Shown here piece after piece: positions 5,991 through 6,282 of a DNA stretch of 6,282 nucleotides. Numbering within the stretch: the stretch's first letter is position 1; each line of letters opens with the position of its first letter. The notes beneath the pieces are model-generated. The model had not been told where the DNA came from and searched no databases. It saw nothing but the letters and a program-made list of their open reading frames with translations. Origin of the DNA: Acidimicrobiales bacterium (GTDB lineage: Bacteria; Actinomycetota; Acidimicrobiia; Acidimicrobiales; JABEUL01); NCBI GenBank assembly GCA_027451605.1, contig DAIDJA010000112.1:1-6282 (forward strand), written 5' to 3'. Made by a program: the position numbers and the translations under genes.

Positions 5991-6282
5991 GGTAAATCCT
6001 TTTCGTAATTGACTAAATATCTCAACAAATATTATTGATCAACTATTTCATATCTAGACATAATTATTCGCCATCTACAATTTTTGATCTACCTATTGTC
6101 TAGCTTCTGCTTCAATAACCGCCTTTTTGACTCTTGGCAATGAACTAAGCCATTCAACCCATTTTCTATTTTGACTTTCTTATCCGGCTTAAGCCAGTTT
6201 AAATGATTTGCAACGCGGTTGCCCTTGAAATATGTATAAATTCCCTGCTCCGGCAAGTCGTAAATTCAAAGATATATCTAAG
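5991..6282. other. 292-base region upstream of the dioxygenase gene, no intact gene
   Basis: The first 90 bases (5991-6080) are very AT-rich and form the leader of the dioxygenase gene, including the 8-base palindrome TTGATCAA; no confident -35/-10 pair could be fixed. The rest has only short open stretches, discussed under the pseudogene entry, and two dyads: the perfect palindrome GGCTTAAGCC (6186-6195) and GCAAC-GCG-GTTGC (6210-6222). A + strand frame from ATG near 6203 stays open to the window edge for about 26 codons but has no supporting evidence. Confidence 0.6.
6093..6268 (-). pseudogene. Possible decayed 3' end of an upstream gene (unidentified)
   Basis: Two overlapping minus-strand frames each look protein-like over part of this stretch. 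One, after a TGA at 6266-6268, reads IYDLPEQGIYTYFKGN and continues through a segment rich in Asn, Leu, Trp and Lys. The other, after TAA at 6180-6182, reads NRKWVEWLSSLP then RVKKAVIEAEARQ and stops at 6093, an amphipathic helix typical of a C-terminus. One single-base shift near 6165-6180 would join them into a plausible protein tail. Neither frame has a start codon with an SD. This would fit a gene entering from the right edge and broken by a stop and a frameshift, or a sequencing error. The family is not recognised. The whole could equally be chance in non-coding DNA. Confidence 0.22.

Overview
The window is a compact bacterial housekeeping block. Every recognisable gene lies on the minus strand, so transcription runs from high to low coordinates. 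In that direction the order is an extradiol dioxygenase of the YgiD/LigB family (5193-5990), glmU (3887-4993), prs (2878-3849), rplY/ctc encoding ribosomal protein L25 (1907-2506), pth (1324-1902) and the first 422 codons of mfd (1-1266, running off the left edge). The order glmU-prs-rplY-pth-mfd is shared by Actinomycetota and Firmicutes. The two-domain L25, the Prs C-terminus (SVSEIFGGHNLA) and the GlmU N-terminus (LAAGEGTRMKSSLPKPLH, then GRPMILHVLDAL) read as actinobacterial to me. With a GC content clearly below 50% this suggests a low-GC actinobacterium, possibly of the Acidimicrobiia. That placement is an inference from remembered family features, not a search.

Layout: 5991-6282 has no intact gene; it holds an AT-rich leader for the dioxygenase gene and a stretch that may be the decayed 3' end of an upstream gene. 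glmU and prs are 37 bases apart, both start with GTG behind good Shine-Dalgarno (SD) sequences, and probably form one transcript. A 371-base non-coding gap (2507-2877) separates prs from rplY; it holds a weak terminator candidate and promoter candidates. rplY, pth and mfd follow with gaps of 4 and 57 bases and probably form a second transcript.

Functionally the block joins UDP-sugar precursor synthesis (GlmU), PRPP synthesis (Prs), a 5S rRNA-binding ribosomal protein (L25), peptidyl-tRNA recycling (Pth) and transcription-coupled repair (Mfd).

The most notable observation is that GlmU ends about 90 residues early. The uridylyltransferase domain looks nearly complete, but the left-handed beta-helix stops before the acetyltransferase active site, and the gap before prs is too short to hold the missing part. 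If real, the cell needs another enzyme to N-acetylate glucosamine-1-phosphate or another route to UDP-GlcNAc. Nothing in the window looks like a wholly new defence or mobile system; no RNA genes, CRISPR arrays or insertion sequences were seen.
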